DNA of 64,000 nt from Rhodococcus marinonascens NBRC 14363 (GCF_001894885.1 NZ_BCXB01000001.1:393213-457212); one strand, 5' to 3'. Positions 42,281-53,616 are shown, counted from the first letter of the stretch. Notes: a model not told the origin generated them from the sequence alone. Translations and numbers: made by a program.

Positions 42281-45024
42281 CCGACCCTTTCGGCACCCGT
42301 GGGCTGCGTGATTCGACGCTGCTCGCCTGGCGCACATCCCCCACTCGACTGCGTGAGGACGCCGCCGCCGAGTCCGACCTGGCCCGCGCCGGCTACCGCG
42401 ACCGACTACTGACCGAACTGGCGCAGAACGCCGCCGACGCCGCGGCCCGTGCCGAAGTGCCCGGTGAGCTGTCCGTGCACCTGGACGGACGGGTTCTGAC
42501 GGTATCCAACACCGGCGCCCCGCTCGACGAACCGGGAGTCCAGGCGCTGGTCGCGTTGCGGGCGTCGAACAAGGCGGCGGGAACGGTCGGCCGCTACGGA
42601 GTCGGGTTCACGGCGGTGTTGTCGGTGAGCGAGGAGATCGAGGTTCGGTCGACATCTGGTTCCATCCTGTTCTCCGCCGTCCGGACTCGGTCAGCCTTGA
42701 CGGACGTCGACGGAGCGGATCCGGGACCGGTTGTGCCGGTCCTCCGACTGGCGTGGCCGACCGAAAACCGCCCCGCCTCGGGAGCGGCGTCGGAGGTCGT
42801 GCTGACACTGCGCGAAGACGTCCACGCGGAATCGCTCCTGGCCTATATGACCCGTGAGGCCCCCGACCTTCTGCTCGAACTTCCTGCCCTCGTCTCGATT
42901 ACCCTGGGAAACAAGCAATTTCGGCGAAGTGAGCGTCCGTTGGACTCGGGGCTGACGGAGGTTGCGATCGGCGACGACCGCTGGTGGCAGTTCGAGTCGG
43001 GGCGTGCACGCTGGCTGGTACCGGTCCAGGACGGTGTCGCCTCTCCGGTGTCCGAGGACGTCTTGCGTGCACCCACCCGGTCGGACGAGGAACTATCGGT
43101 ACCCGCGATCCTCGTTGCCGACATCGCCATGCAACCCGACCGCAGGCGCGTCCTGCCGGGTGCCGCGATCGCCGCCGTGGCCTCCGGTTACGCCGAGTTC
43201 GTAGCCGCCCTGCCGCCCGACCAGCGAGTGTCGCTGGTTCCCGTCCCGGCCTTCGCGCGCGGCGAAGTGGACTCGGCGTTGCGCGAACACCTGGTCGCTG
43301 AACTGCGGGCGCGGCCTTGGTTGCCGACTGTGGGCGGCAAGGACAGGGCACCAGACCGGTCGTCGGTCGTACCGGGGCTCACCGAGGAACTCGCCGACCT
43401 CCTCGCCGACCTCGTAGACGGTCTTGTGGTCCCGGATCTGTCGGGGCCACGGTTCTCGCCTGCCCTGGCAGCCGTCGATGCCCACCGCATCGGACTGGCC
43501 CGTATCACCGAACTCCTCAGCGGCATCGAACGCGAACCTTCCTGGTGGCAACGCCTGTACGCGGCGCTCGAACCCCTCGCCGTCGACGCGATCGCGGCCG
43601 AGGAACTGGCCTCCATCCCGGTTCCGCTGTCCGACGGTCGCACGGTTACCGGTCCGCGAACGGTGTTACTGGGACACGACATCGACGGTGCCCTCGGGGT
43701 CGACTGGACGAGGCTGGTACACCCCGATGCCTCACATCCCCTGCTGTCGCGACTCGGCGCGAAGACCGCCACGGCCATCGACCTCCTTTCCGACCCGGCG
43801 TTGAGGGCCGAGATCGAAGACCTCGACCACGACGATTCGGCAGCGGCAGAGGAGTTGTCCTCCACTGTGCTGGCGCTTGCGGGACGTGTCGATCCCGGCA
43901 CTCTGCCGTCGTGGCTCGGACAGCTACTCCTTCCGTCCGTCGACGGCGAACTGCGAGGCGCGGATGAACTGCTGTTGCCCGGTGCGCCTCTCGCAGAGGT
44001 CCTGGTGGACGATTCGCCGTTCTCCAGCCTGGATGCGTCGTTCGCCCAACGGGTAGCTGAAGACGCACTCCAGGCGGTGGGCGTCGGCTGGGGATTCACC
44101 GTACTGCGCGCCGAACTTCCCACCGGTCCCGATCAAGACCTCGACGACGAGGACCTGTGGTGGGAAACGCTCGACGACGATCCCGACACGATGGAAGCCG
44201 TCCGAGACCTGGACCTGGTCGAAGATGACCGCTGGCCGCGGGCGTTGACGATGCTCGCGCAGGATCCGGTCACCCGTCCTCTGCTCGCGGACCGCGGCGG
44301 CTACACCGCATGGTGGCTGCGTCGCAATGCGGAAATGGGCGGTCAGGCTCTGGGTCTGCTTCGCGGACCCGCGGATGACACCTTCGCCGGCCTGCTCGAC
44401 CCCGTCGACCACCCGGAGTCCGCAGTGCTCGCCGCAGCGTTGGCTCCCGCGACGGTCGACTCAAACGACCTTGCGCAACTGCTCCTGGACCGACTGGCGG
44501 ATCCGCGTCGCGAGCCGACCCCTGCGGTGACCGTGCGCGCTCACAGCCTGCTCGCCGCGGCCGTCGCCACACGCGTTCTCGACCTCGGGGAACTCCGACT
44601 CCCCGAGAACGTGCGCAGCCTCACCGGCGCGCTGATCGACCCGGCCGACGCATTGGTGTTGGACAAACCCTGGCTCGCCGCTGCGGTGCCCCACGAGCGT
44701 CTTGTGGTCGGAAGCATCGAGACCGCCGACGCGCTCGCTGATCTCCTTGACATTCCCGTCACGTCCACCGCGATCCAAGGAGCCGTCAGCAGTTCCGGCC
44801 GCGAGTCGTCGTGGGAACGCGAACCCGCCGCCGTGCTCGCGTTCGCCACGCTCGGTCGGACGCTCCCACAGGGGATCGTGTTCGTTCATTCACGGCTCAC
44901 GGTGACACTGACCGGCGCGATCGACGCGGAGGTGACGGTGCCGTGGTGGGTGGACGGGGCTGGGACGGTGCACTGCTCGGCATCGTGGAGCGAGCAAACA
45001 TGGAGTGGTACCGGTGTCGCTTGA
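42268..45024 (+). CDS. GHKL ATPase, sacsin-N-terminal-like
   Basis: About 918 residues. The ATP-binding fold is at residues 40-180: the N-box ELAQNAADAAARA, VSNTGAP in place of DNGxG, and GRYGVGFTAVLSVSEE as the G2 loop, as in Hsp90- and sacsin-like ATPases. The remaining 700 residues are alpha/beta with many DPxR- and LDxGELR-type repeats and no known enzyme motif. No ATG, GTG or TTG exists in frame upstream of the N-box. An ATC at 42268, six bases after GAGGA and overlapping the DUF3027 gene, is the best start. GTG 42457 would remove the ATP site. A chaperone-like or regulatory ATPase is inferred. Confidence 0.75.
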   Translation: MDQLADPFGTRGLRDSTLLAWRTSPTRLREDAAAESDLARAGYRDRLLTELAQNAADAAARAEVPGELSVHLDGRVLTVSNTGAPLDEPGVQALVALRASNKAAGTVGRYGVGFTAVLSVSEEIEVRSTSGSILFSAVRTRSALTDVDGADPGPVVPVLRLAWPTENRPASGAASEVVLTLREDVHAESLLAYMTREAPDLLLELPALVSITLGNKQFRRSERPLDSGLTEVAIGDDRWWQFESGRARWLVPVQDGVASPVSEDVLRAPTRSDEELSVPAILVADIAMQPDRRRVLPGAAIAAVASGYAEFVAALPPDQRVSLVPVPAFARGEVDSALREHLVAELRARPWLPTVGGKDRAPDRSSVVPGLTEELADLLADLVDGLVVPDLSGPRFSPALAAVDAHRIGLARITELLSGIEREPSWWQRLYAALEPLAVDAIAAEELASIPVPLSDGRTVTGPRTVLLGHDIDGALGVDWTRLVHPDASHPLLSRLGAKTATAIDLLSDPALRAEIEDLDHDDSAAAEELSSTVLALAGRVDPGTLPSWLGQLLLPSVDGELRGADELLLPGAPLAEVLVDDSPFSSLDASFAQRVAEDALQAVGVGWGFTVLRAELPTGPDQDLDDEDLWWETLDDDPDTMEAVRDLDLVEDDRWPRALTMLAQDPVTRPLLADRGGYTAWWLRRNAEMGGQALGLLRGPADDTFAGLLDPVDHPESAVLAAALAPATVDSNDLAQLLLDRLADPRREPTPAVTVRAHSLLAAAVATRVLDLGELRLPENVRSLTGALIDPADALVLDKPWLAAAVPHERLVVGSIETADALADLLDIPVTSTAIQGAVSSSGRESSWEREPAAVLAFATLGRTLPQGIVFVHSRLTVTLTGAIDAEVTVPWWVDGAGTVHCSASWSEQTWSGTGVA

Positions 45025-45565
45025 TCAGAGCGTTCTCGACAATGTGATCGGCGATCGCACCGCGTGGATGATCGACGTCGCGACCGTCGTCACGAACATC
45101 GGGGGAACAGTCGCCGTCTTGATCGCGTCCACAGTCTTGACGGTCGCTCTCCTGCTGCAGGATCGCCGTCGAGAAGCCGTACTCGTGTCCGGCGCCGTGC
45201 TGTCGGGCCTTGCCGTGATGACCGGGCTCAAGTATCTATACGAGAGGCCGCGCCCACCGCTTCCGGAACGACTGGTCGAGACGTCGACCTACTCGTTCCC
45301 CTCGGGTCACGCGATGCTTACGGCTGTCCTCGTCTGCGTCCTCGTCGCCGTGACCCTGAGGGTGGTGCTGGACCGGCAGGTGCGAATCGTGGTTGTCGTC
45401 CTGCTGGTGCTATACACGCTCGCGGTCGGACTGTCTCGGGTCTATCTTGCGGCACACTGGACGACCGACGTCCTCGCCGGATGGACGTTCGGAGCGATGT
45501 GGGGGGCGTTCTGGGTCTTCTCAACCCGCACCCAACGCATTCTCACCCGTCGCATTCGCGTCTAG
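45014..45565 (+). CDS. PAP2-family membrane phosphatase
   Basis: 183 residues, six membrane helices. The three acid-phosphatase signatures are present: KYLYERPRPP (K-x6-RP), PSGHAM and SRVYLAAHWTTDVLAG (SR-x5-H-x3-D), the last two providing catalytic His residues. Such enzymes dephosphorylate lipid phosphates, for example undecaprenyl or phosphatidyl-glycerophosphate, at the membrane's outer face. GTG 45014 is preferred, eight bases after GGAG; GTG 45005 is possible. The start overlaps the ATPase gene's end. Confidence 0.87.
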   Translation: MSLDQSVLDNVIGDRTAWMIDVATVVTNIGGTVAVLIASTVLTVALLLQDRRREAVLVSGAVLSGLAVMTGLKYLYERPRPPLPERLVETSTYSFPSGHAMLTAVLVCVLVAVTLRVVLDRQVRIVVVVLLVLYTLAVGLSRVYLAAHWTTDVLAGWTFGAMWGAFWVFSTRTQRILTRRIRV

Positions 45566-45575
45566 AGCGACCCCT

Positions 45576-45650
45576 GCTGTTGCGTTAGGGCAGTTCCCTG
45601 CAGAGCTGCGTTAGAGCAGTCCCTGCAGCTGCGTTAGAGCAGTCCCTGCT
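45576..45650. repeat. 23-bp tandem repeat spanning the DUF2530 stop codon
   Basis: Two near-exact 23-bp units (45605-45627, 45628-45650) share GCTGCGTTAGAGCAGTCCCT and a third, imperfect one lies at 45576-45602. The right unit holds the end of the DUF2530 coding region and its TAA stop (minus strand, 45634-45636); the others lie beyond the stop. Confidence 0.85.
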
Positions 45651-45882
45651 GTGCACCCCGACTGCCACGCCGGGCCGCTCTCCTCTGCAGCGCGAACAAT
45701 CCGTAACCGAGGCACCCAACGACGATGCCGGCAATGCAAGTCGAGAGCGCACTCGACCACCGGTCGCCAGTGATGATCACCACCACGGCCGCGGCCGCCC
45801 ATGCCAGTGTCCCCAGGATCAGTGCAGGTCGCGGGTCTGCCAGGCGTTGCGACAGGGGTGGGCGGTCTGCGATCTCGTTCAC
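45634..45882 (-). CDS. DUF2530-family small membrane protein
   Basis: 82 residues. LSQRLADPRPALILGTLAWA and AAAVVVIITGD form helix 1, ALSTCIAGIVVGCLGYGLFA helix 2, and the end is basic (RRAARRGSRGAQQG). The DPRP-x5-GTLAW and ARRGSRGAQ pattern matches the DUF2530 family of actinobacteria. Function unknown. Convergent with the PAP2 gene; its last codons belong to a tandem repeat. Confidence 0.7.
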   Translation of the reverse strand: MNEIADRPPLSQRLADPRPALILGTLAWAAAAVVVIITGDRWSSALSTCIAGIVVGCLGYGLFALQRRAARRGSRGAQQGLL

Positions 45883-45959
45883 CAGGAGAACGTTACTCTC
45901 GCCGGCGTGCCCTAATCTCCTTCTGCGACGCGCGACTTCAGGTGAGGAACTGAGAACAT

Positions 45960-47414
45960 ATGGGCACGACCCCGAAACTGCTCGACAACTATTTCAAGAT
46001 CACCGAGCGTGGTTCGACGGTAAGCGCGGAGATCCGCGGTGGGGTGGTCACATTCGTGGCTATGGCGTACATCGTGGTGCTCAACCCGCTCATCCTCGGC
46101 AGCTTCTCCGCGGAGGATGCTGCCGCGAAGACCGATGTCCTCGGAAACATCCTCCCCGTCGACCAGTTGGCCGCCGTCACGGCCCTGGTCGCGGGGCTGA
46201 TGAGCATCATTTTCGGCCTCGTCGCCAACTATCCCTTCGCCATCGCGGCGGGCTTGGGCATCAACAGCCTTCTCGCGGTGACGATCGCACCGCAAGTCAC
46301 CTGGCCCGAGGCGATGGGACTCGTGGTCATCGACGGCGTCATCATCGTCGTGCTGGCGCTCACCGGATTCCGGACCGCCGTATTCAATGCCATTCCGGCT
46401 GAGCTGAAATCTGCGATCGCCGCGGGTATCGGCATGTTCATCGCCTTCATCGGCCTCGTCGACGCCGGTTTCGTGCGCCGCATCCCGGATCTCGCAGGAA
46501 CCACCGTCCCGGTCGGCCTGGGCATCAACGGATCGATCTCCTCTTGGCCGACCGTCACGTTCGTGTTCGGTCTACTGCTCATGGGCGTTCTTGTGGTCCG
46601 TAAGGTGCGAGGTGGTCTGCTGATCGGCATCGTCGTCACTACGGTGTTCGCAGCGATCGTCGAGGCCGTGATCGGCGTCGGGCCGTCGCTAGGTGTGAAC
46701 CCTCAAGGCTGGAACCTCAGCGTCCCCGCAGCTCCAGATGTGCTGGCCGAACTTCCGGACCTCAGCCTGGTCGGCGACGTCAGCATCTTCGGTGCCTTCA
46801 CCCGTATCGGTGTTCTCGCAGCCAGCCTGCTGGTGTTCACCCTTGTGCTGGCCAACTTCTTCGATGCCATGGGGACGATGACCGGCCTGGGTAAGGAAGC
46901 CGGCCTCACAGACGAGGACGGCAACGTCCCCAAGATCGGACGGGCTCTGGTCATCGAGGGAGCGGGGGCAGTCGTCGGTGGCGGCGCGTCGGCCTCGTCC
47001 AACACGGTATTCGTGGAATCCGCGTCGGGTATCGCCGAGGGTGCCCGCACGGGGCTGGCGAATGTCGTGACGGGTGTTCTGTTCCTGGCAGCGATGTTCT
47101 TGACCCCGCTGTACGAGGTTGTGCCGATCGAGGCGGCGGCCCCAGCGCTGGTCGTGGTGGGTGCCATGATGATCGGCCAGGTTCGTGACATCGACTTCAG
47201 CAAGTTCTCGATGGCGTTGCCCGCATTTCTCACAATTACCGTCATGCCGTTCACGTACTCGATCGCGAACGGTATCGGCGTCGGATTCGTGTCCTGGGTC
47301 GTCCTGAATGCCGCGAGCGGGGGTATCAGGAAGATTCACCCGCTGATGTGGGTCGTGGCTCTGCTGTTCGTGGCCTACTTCGCGGTGGATCCAATCACCG
47401 ACGCGTTAACGTAA
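45960..47414 (+). CDS. NCS2-family purine permease (AzgA/PbuG-type)
   Basis: 484 residues with about 14 helices. Signatures are the TFVAMAYIVVLNPLIL start, GLVANYPFAIAAGLGINSLL (helix 3), FTLVLANFFDAMGTMTGLG (helix 8, substrate-binding Asp) and GAVVGGGASASSNTVFVESA (helix 10). The family imports adenine, guanine or hypoxanthine with protons. The ATG follows AGGAAC by 11 bases. No guanine riboswitch is seen in the short leader. MarR-family and methyltransferase genes follow downstream on the same strand. Confidence 0.92.
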   Translation: MGTTPKLLDNYFKITERGSTVSAEIRGGVVTFVAMAYIVVLNPLILGSFSAEDAAAKTDVLGNILPVDQLAAVTALVAGLMSIIFGLVANYPFAIAAGLGINSLLAVTIAPQVTWPEAMGLVVIDGVIIVVLALTGFRTAVFNAIPAELKSAIAAGIGMFIAFIGLVDAGFVRRIPDLAGTTVPVGLGINGSISSWPTVTFVFGLLLMGVLVVRKVRGGLLIGIVVTTVFAAIVEAVIGVGPSLGVNPQGWNLSVPAAPDVLAELPDLSLVGDVSIFGAFTRIGVLAASLLVFTLVLANFFDAMGTMTGLGKEAGLTDEDGNVPKIGRALVIEGAGAVVGGGASASSNTVFVESASGIAEGARTGLANVVTGVLFLAAMFLTPLYEVVPIEAAAPALVVVGAMMIGQVRDIDFSKFSMALPAFLTITVMPFTYSIANGIGVGFVSWVVLNAASGGIRKIHPLMWVVALLFVAYFAVDPITDALT

Positions 47415-47434
47415 ACGCGGGCCCGCCGGTCCCG

Positions 47435-47447
47435 TATTGTCATTGCA
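47435..47447 (+). promoter_or_regulatory. -10 box of a leaderless marR-family transcript
   Basis: TATTGT (47435-47440) is followed by exactly 7 bases and then GTG 47448, so transcription would start at the start codon. No ribosome-binding site is visible. Confidence 0.5.
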
Positions 47448-47879
47448 GTGACCACGGAAACCCGAGCACTCGCCAGCGACCTCTCCCTGGCTGTCGTGCG
47501 CCTCACCCGCCACCTGCGCGGACGGCGCATGGATGCCCAGGTGTCGCTCACCCAGTTGTCGGCTCTGGCCACCCTCTCCCGCGACGGTGCCATGACACCG
47601 GGCATTCTGGCCGCCAAGGAAAAGGTGCAACCACCGTCGATGACCCGCGTCATCGCCTCGCTGGTCGAACTCGGTCTGGTCGAGCGTGCACCACACCCCA
47701 CCGACGGACGGCAGATCATCGTCACGCTCACGGATTCCGGTCACGCGCTGATCGTCGACGAGACCCATGCCCGTGAGGCATGGATGAACGAGCAACTGTC
47801 CGGACTCGACGATGCCCAACTGAAGGTTCTCAGCGACGCGGTCGGCATCATTACGTCCATCGTCGCCAATTCGGAGTAG
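47448..47879 (+). CDS. MarR-family transcriptional regulator (Rv0880-like)
   Basis: 143 residues. The winged helix spans about 25-95: VSLTQLSALATLSRDGAMTP, then PPSMTRVIASLVELGLVERA (recognition helix), HPTDGRQIIVTLTDSG (wing). The C-terminal helix LDDAQLKVLSDAVGIITSIV dimerises. MarR proteins usually repress an adjacent transporter; here the purine permease is just upstream on the same strand, while the M. tuberculosis counterpart is auto-regulated. The transcript seems leaderless. The ligand is unknown. Confidence 0.88.
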   Translation: MTTETRALASDLSLAVVRLTRHLRGRRMDAQVSLTQLSALATLSRDGAMTPGILAAKEKVQPPSMTRVIASLVELGLVERAPHPTDGRQIIVTLTDSGHALIVDETHAREAWMNEQLSGLDDAQLKVLSDAVGIITSIVANSE

Positions 47880-47976
47880 ACCCGGCGCGTCTTCGAGCAC
47901 GTTCTGGCGGTACGCCCTGCTGAACCGGATGAGACGCCGATATCGCACTTCTGCTGATTGTCACTGGTGGCACTGT

Positions 47977-48008
47977 GTTTGCGCGACTGGTCGTTTGCGC
48001 GACTGGCT
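47977..48008. repeat. 16-bp tandem duplication between marR and the methyltransferase gene
   Basis: GTTTGCGCGACTGGTC occurs at 47977-47992 and, with the last bases changed, at 47993-48008. It is noncoding spacer and adds one more case of short tandem duplication in this segment. Confidence 0.7.
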
Positions 48009-48061
48009 CGTCATCCCGGGCGGTGTGCGTTGTGACGGCGTGCATACGGCACGATGGACCG

Positions 48062-48868
48062 GTGGTTCATGTCATCGACACAACGGATCCGGCCGACACC
48101 AGGCTGGACGACTTTCGTGATCTCAACTCTTCGGATCGGCGCCCCGACCTTCCTTCGGGCAAGGGGCTGGTCATCGCTGAGGGAGTGCTGGTGGTGCAGC
48201 GTCTGCTGGCGTCCCGGTTCGACACCATCGCTCTGCTGGGTGTCGATCGGCGCCTCGAGGAACTCTCCGGCGACCTCGACGGTGTGGACGTGCCGTTCTA
48301 CCGGACGACGGCGGAGGTCATGGCCGAGGTCGTCGGATTTCATCTCAACCGGGGTGTGCTCGCGGTGGCGCGGCGTCCCGAACCTCTGGAGTTATTCGAC
48401 GTGCTCGGCAATTCCAAGACGGTCGCGGTGCTCGAAGGCGTCAACGATCACGAGAACCTGGGTTCGATGTTCCGCAACGCCGCCGGACTCGGTGTCGACG
48501 CCGTGGTATTCGGAAAAGGGTGCGCCGATCCGCTGTACCGGCGAGCAGTGCGGGTCTCGATGGGACACGTTCTGCGAATTCCGTTCGCCCACATGACGAA
48601 GTGGCCCCACGACCTGGAGGTGCTGCGGGAGCGAGGTTTCCAGTTGATCTCATTGACCCCGAACCCCGAAGCGGTGACCTTGGCAGAGGCCATGACGGGG
48701 GAGAAGGTGGCGCTCATACTGGGCGCGGAAGGTCCCGGACTCACCGAGCACGCCATGCGGGCCGCCGACGTTCGTGCCTGTATTCCGATGGCACCCGGAA
48801 CTGACTCGCTCAATGTCGCGACCGCGGCAGCAATGGCGTTCTACGAGCGCGTCCGAACGGGCGTGTGA
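48062..48868 (+). CDS. SpoU/TrmH-family RNA 2'-O-methyltransferase (Rv0881-like)
   Basis: 268 residues. The N-terminal part binds substrate RNA (LPSGKGLVIAEGVLVVQRLL). The trefoil-knot methyltransferase domain has the three SpoU motifs: VLEGVNDHENLGSMFRNAAG (motif 1), VALILGAEGPGLTEHAM (motif 2), and CIPMAPGTDSLNVATAAAMA (motif 3, SAM contact). Either tRNA or rRNA could be the target. The open frame continues upstream, but GTG 48062 is closest to homology. The DUF2537 gene follows with a 4-base overlap. Confidence 0.85.
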   Translation: MVHVIDTTDPADTRLDDFRDLNSSDRRPDLPSGKGLVIAEGVLVVQRLLASRFDTIALLGVDRRLEELSGDLDGVDVPFYRTTAEVMAEVVGFHLNRGVLAVARRPEPLELFDVLGNSKTVAVLEGVNDHENLGSMFRNAAGLGVDAVVFGKGCADPLYRRAVRVSMGHVLRIPFAHMTKWPHDLEVLRERGFQLISLTPNPEAVTLAEAMTGEKVALILGAEGPGLTEHAMRAADVRACIPMAPGTDSLNVATAAAMAFYERVRTGV

Positions 48869-49176
48869 GGATGCGGCACCCCCAGTCCCCGAATCAGTCG
48901 CATTACTCGTATCAGTCGGCGGGAACGCCGTGGTTCACCGGACTCGTCGTCGCGGGGTTCTCGGCAACTCTGGTGCTCGTCGCGGTCGTCGCGTTTGGCT
49001 CCCAACTCGCTCGTATCAGTGTGGCGCTCGCCGTCATTCTCGAACTCGTGGTGGTGGCCGGTGTCGCACCGTCGGCGTGGCGACTACGCCGGGTCCCGGT
49101 CTGGCGCTGGCTCGTGTACGGCTCCGCGGCAGGGGTTCTCGGTGGGTGGGTCGCGATGATCATGGGCGCCGTATAG
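48865..49176 (+). CDS. DUF2537-family membrane protein (Rv0882-like)
   Basis: 103 residues. Three helices: WFTGLVVAGFSATLVLVAVV, ISVALAVILELVVVAGVAPS, and WRWLVYGSAAGVLGGWVAMI. The start GTG 48865 overlaps the stop of the methyltransferase gene; ATG 48871 is possible. The family is actinobacterial with unknown role. It is the last gene of the marR-methyltransferase run and converges on an unknown gene. Confidence 0.7.
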   Translation: MRMRHPQSPNQSHYSYQSAGTPWFTGLVVAGFSATLVLVAVVAFGSQLARISVALAVILELVVVAGVAPSAWRLRRVPVWRWLVYGSAAGVLGGWVAMIMGAV

Positions 49177-49191
49177 CGTGGACGGGCGCGT

Positions 49192-49950
49192 TCAGAGGCC
49201 GAAGTATCGACGGAGCGCCACACCCTTGCGGGTGCCGCGCGGTGGTGCGGACCTCTTGGTAGCGGGATGTTCCGTGTCGGCCGGCGGTTCGACCTCAGGG
49301 TCTTGGCTCGGATGGTGAACCGCGAATCCGAACACGGTCACGCTCTTCGGATCGACCTCCGCGCCCTCGGGTGCGCTGTTGTACCTGAATCCCAGCCACT
49401 CCAGGTTGGCGCCCTCGGCGAAATGCTGTGGGTGGAACGGCAGCGACTGCGGGTCGGGAAGGGCTGCAGAGGGGTGCTGCAGCGGAAAGTCACCGGCCCA
49501 GAAGGGTTTCTCCCACACCAGAGGGATCCCGAGATCCTCGTGGATGTGGACCGGTGTCGCGCTGAACGACCTTGTCAGGATTCCCTCCTCCCACATCGCG
49601 AACGAACCCCACGCGATATCGGGCTTGGAGGCCACATAGTAGGTCTTCGCGAATCCGGTAGGGCGGATGTGTGTCTCGGGCAGGGTAGATGGACGCGGAA
49701 CCGCCAGATCGATTCCACACACCACTGCGATGCCAGGGTAGCAACCGACGTGGACAGTTCCAGGCGCGCCGAGAGCCGCGGCCTCCGACAGTGGAACCGG
49801 GCCAGTTGGGGTGGATTCCACGTCAGGGAAGAGGCGCGCTGCGAGTTGCCGTGCGGCCTCGAGATCAGGCTGTGTTCGTGTCCGCAGAACGGCCGCAGCC
49901 TCGGGAACGTCGGTGTACCAGATCGTTGATACCTTCGGCCACACGGCCAT
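49192..49950 (-). CDS. Conserved hypothetical protein
   Basis: 252 residues; not recognised. The ATG at 49950 is preceded by AGAGGGG. The predicted fold starts with KVSTIWYTDVPEAAAVLRTR, contains VHVGCYPGIAVVCGIDLAVP and a tryptophan-rich middle (IAWGSFAMWEEGILTRSFSA, WEKPFWAGD), and ends in a disordered basic tail (KRSAPPRGTRKG). No signal peptide or membrane helix is visible. The position beside sepH suggests it is part of the conserved division/serine block, but this says nothing of its role. Confidence 0.55.
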   Translation of the reverse strand: MAVWPKVSTIWYTDVPEAAAVLRTRTQPDLEAARQLAARLFPDVESTPTGPVPLSEAAALGAPGTVHVGCYPGIAVVCGIDLAVPRPSTLPETHIRPTGFAKTYYVASKPDIAWGSFAMWEEGILTRSFSATPVHIHEDLGIPLVWEKPFWAGDFPLQHPSAALPDPQSLPFHPQHFAEGANLEWLGFRYNSAPEGAEVDPKSVTVFGFAVHHPSQDPEVEPPADTEHPATKRSAPPRGTRKGVALRRYFGL

Positions 49951-50011
49951 CCCCCTCTTCCGGTATCTGCCTGAAAGAGTACGACCTCAGCTAGCTTACT
50001 GTCCCTGGCGA

Positions 50012-50860
50012 TCAGCGTCCGTTGCTGCGCACACCGAGTAGGACGTCGTCCCAGGACGGGAGAGCGGGTTTGCCGCGCTTGTCCTTGTTATTCGTGTGGT
50101 GCGGTGCGATTTTGGGGGCCGCGGCTTCTTCGGAAAACGCGGAATCTCCCTCTGCTTCCTCTGCCTCGATGATCTCTTCCGGTTCGATCGACGGCACCAC
50201 CACCTCGGTGGGGAGCTCGGCGAGTTCGAGTTGCTCCGGCTCGTCCGAAGTCACCGGCGCCAATCCTCGTAGGGGTCGACCGAAGTCGGGGTCGATCAGG
50301 TCGAACGCGGTGTCGTCGAGCGCGACGATGGTGCCGCCATGTGCGTCCGGCTGATAGCGCCAGTGAGCGGCGTTGGTGGTGCGCCCGGCCTGCCATTGCA
50401 GTTGGGCGACCCAGTGGTTGTCCTCGTCACGCCACGCGTCCCATGTGGCGTCGTCGACGTTGTGACCGCGCGCGCGGAACGCCTGCGTCACGATTTCGGA
50501 GAGAGTCGGAACGGCGGGGCCGTTCTCGCGCACCGGGTGCCCGCCCTGCGCCATCTCGGCCGCACGGGAACGTTCGAGCAGTACCGGATAGGCGAAACGC
50601 TCCACCTTCGCCAGAGGGATACCGGCCTCGTCGGCGACCTGTTCGACGGAGGCGCCGGCACGGATGCGGGCCTGAATTTCGCGGGGTCTGAGCTGACTGT
50701 CCATTTGGATCTCAATCTGGCCGAGTCGAGCAATGTCCCCGCGGGATGCGGCACGGAGTTTGTCATCGGCTGGAAGCCGAAATCTCTCGCCGGTACTGGC
50801 ATCAGCGCACACTACGTGCGAACCATCGGGTTCGAGACCGATCACTCGAAGCTCTCGCAC
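50012..50860 (-). CDS. sepH: Cell-division regulator SepH (DUF3071)
   Basis: 282 residues. SepH binds FtsZ and promotes Z-ring assembly in actinobacteria. The conserved N-terminal DUF3071 region (about 1-130) has RELRVIGLEPDGSHVVCADA, a helix-turn-helix (LRPREIQARIRAGASVEQVA, GIPLAKVERFAYPVLLERSR) and AHWRYQPDAHGGTIVALDD. The C-terminal half is acidic and flexible, ending KRGKPALPSWDDVLLGVRSN, a short conserved tail. GTG 50860 follows GAGGAGG by five bases; the longer frame has no homology. Confidence 0.88.
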   Translation of the reverse strand: MRELRVIGLEPDGSHVVCADASTGERFRLPADDKLRAASRGDIARLGQIEIQMDSQLRPREIQARIRAGASVEQVADEAGIPLAKVERFAYPVLLERSRAAEMAQGGHPVRENGPAVPTLSEIVTQAFRARGHNVDDATWDAWRDEDNHWVAQLQWQAGRTTNAAHWRYQPDAHGGTIVALDDTAFDLIDPDFGRPLRGLAPVTSDEPEQLELAELPTEVVVPSIEPEEIIEAEEAEGDSAFSEEAAAPKIAPHHTNNKDKRGKPALPSWDDVLLGVRSNGR

Positions 50861-51089
50861 GTTGACCTCCTCATCGCGCCGGCTCGCGATTATGCGCCGG
50901 AGCCAACTGTAATTCATTCGTGACAGCTTGTGCAGCAAGACACGCGCGACTATATCCCGCCCCGAGGTCAGGTGGGCGCTAGGCTTCGACGTTTCGCGAT
51001 CTGCCTTCATCCGGGTGCGATGTCTCGACCGAACGCCGTCAGCCCCCGGCACCGGAAGGGCGGGGGCTGACGGAGGTGTCCGCCCGGAT

Positions 51090-53377
<2,288 letters not shown>

Positions 53378-53616
53378 AAGCTCGTGGACTCTCCTCGTTC
53401 GAGTGCCCCCTTCAGAGCGGCACTGTCTCGGCGTTCGACAATTGCGCCGGGCGCACCTGCAGGATCGGCAGGCACTCTCCTCCGGGCAATCGGTCTTCCC
53501 TCCCCGAGGCATCGCACAATCGCCGCTGCAATCGGGGGGCGGGTTCGGTCATCAAAACTTTAGCCGGTGTCACCGGAGGATTGATCAGTGCATTCCCGGG
53601 AGTAGCGTTCTTCGCT

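Noticed and set aside
42457..45024. GTG 42457 as start of the ATPase
   Set aside because: It would remove the ELAQNAADAA ATP-binding N-box, which is in the same open frame upstream.
49192..49950. Assignment of the sepH-neighbour protein to a named DUF
   Set aside because: I considered DUF6928 but the beginning does not resemble what I recall of it, so no family is claimed.
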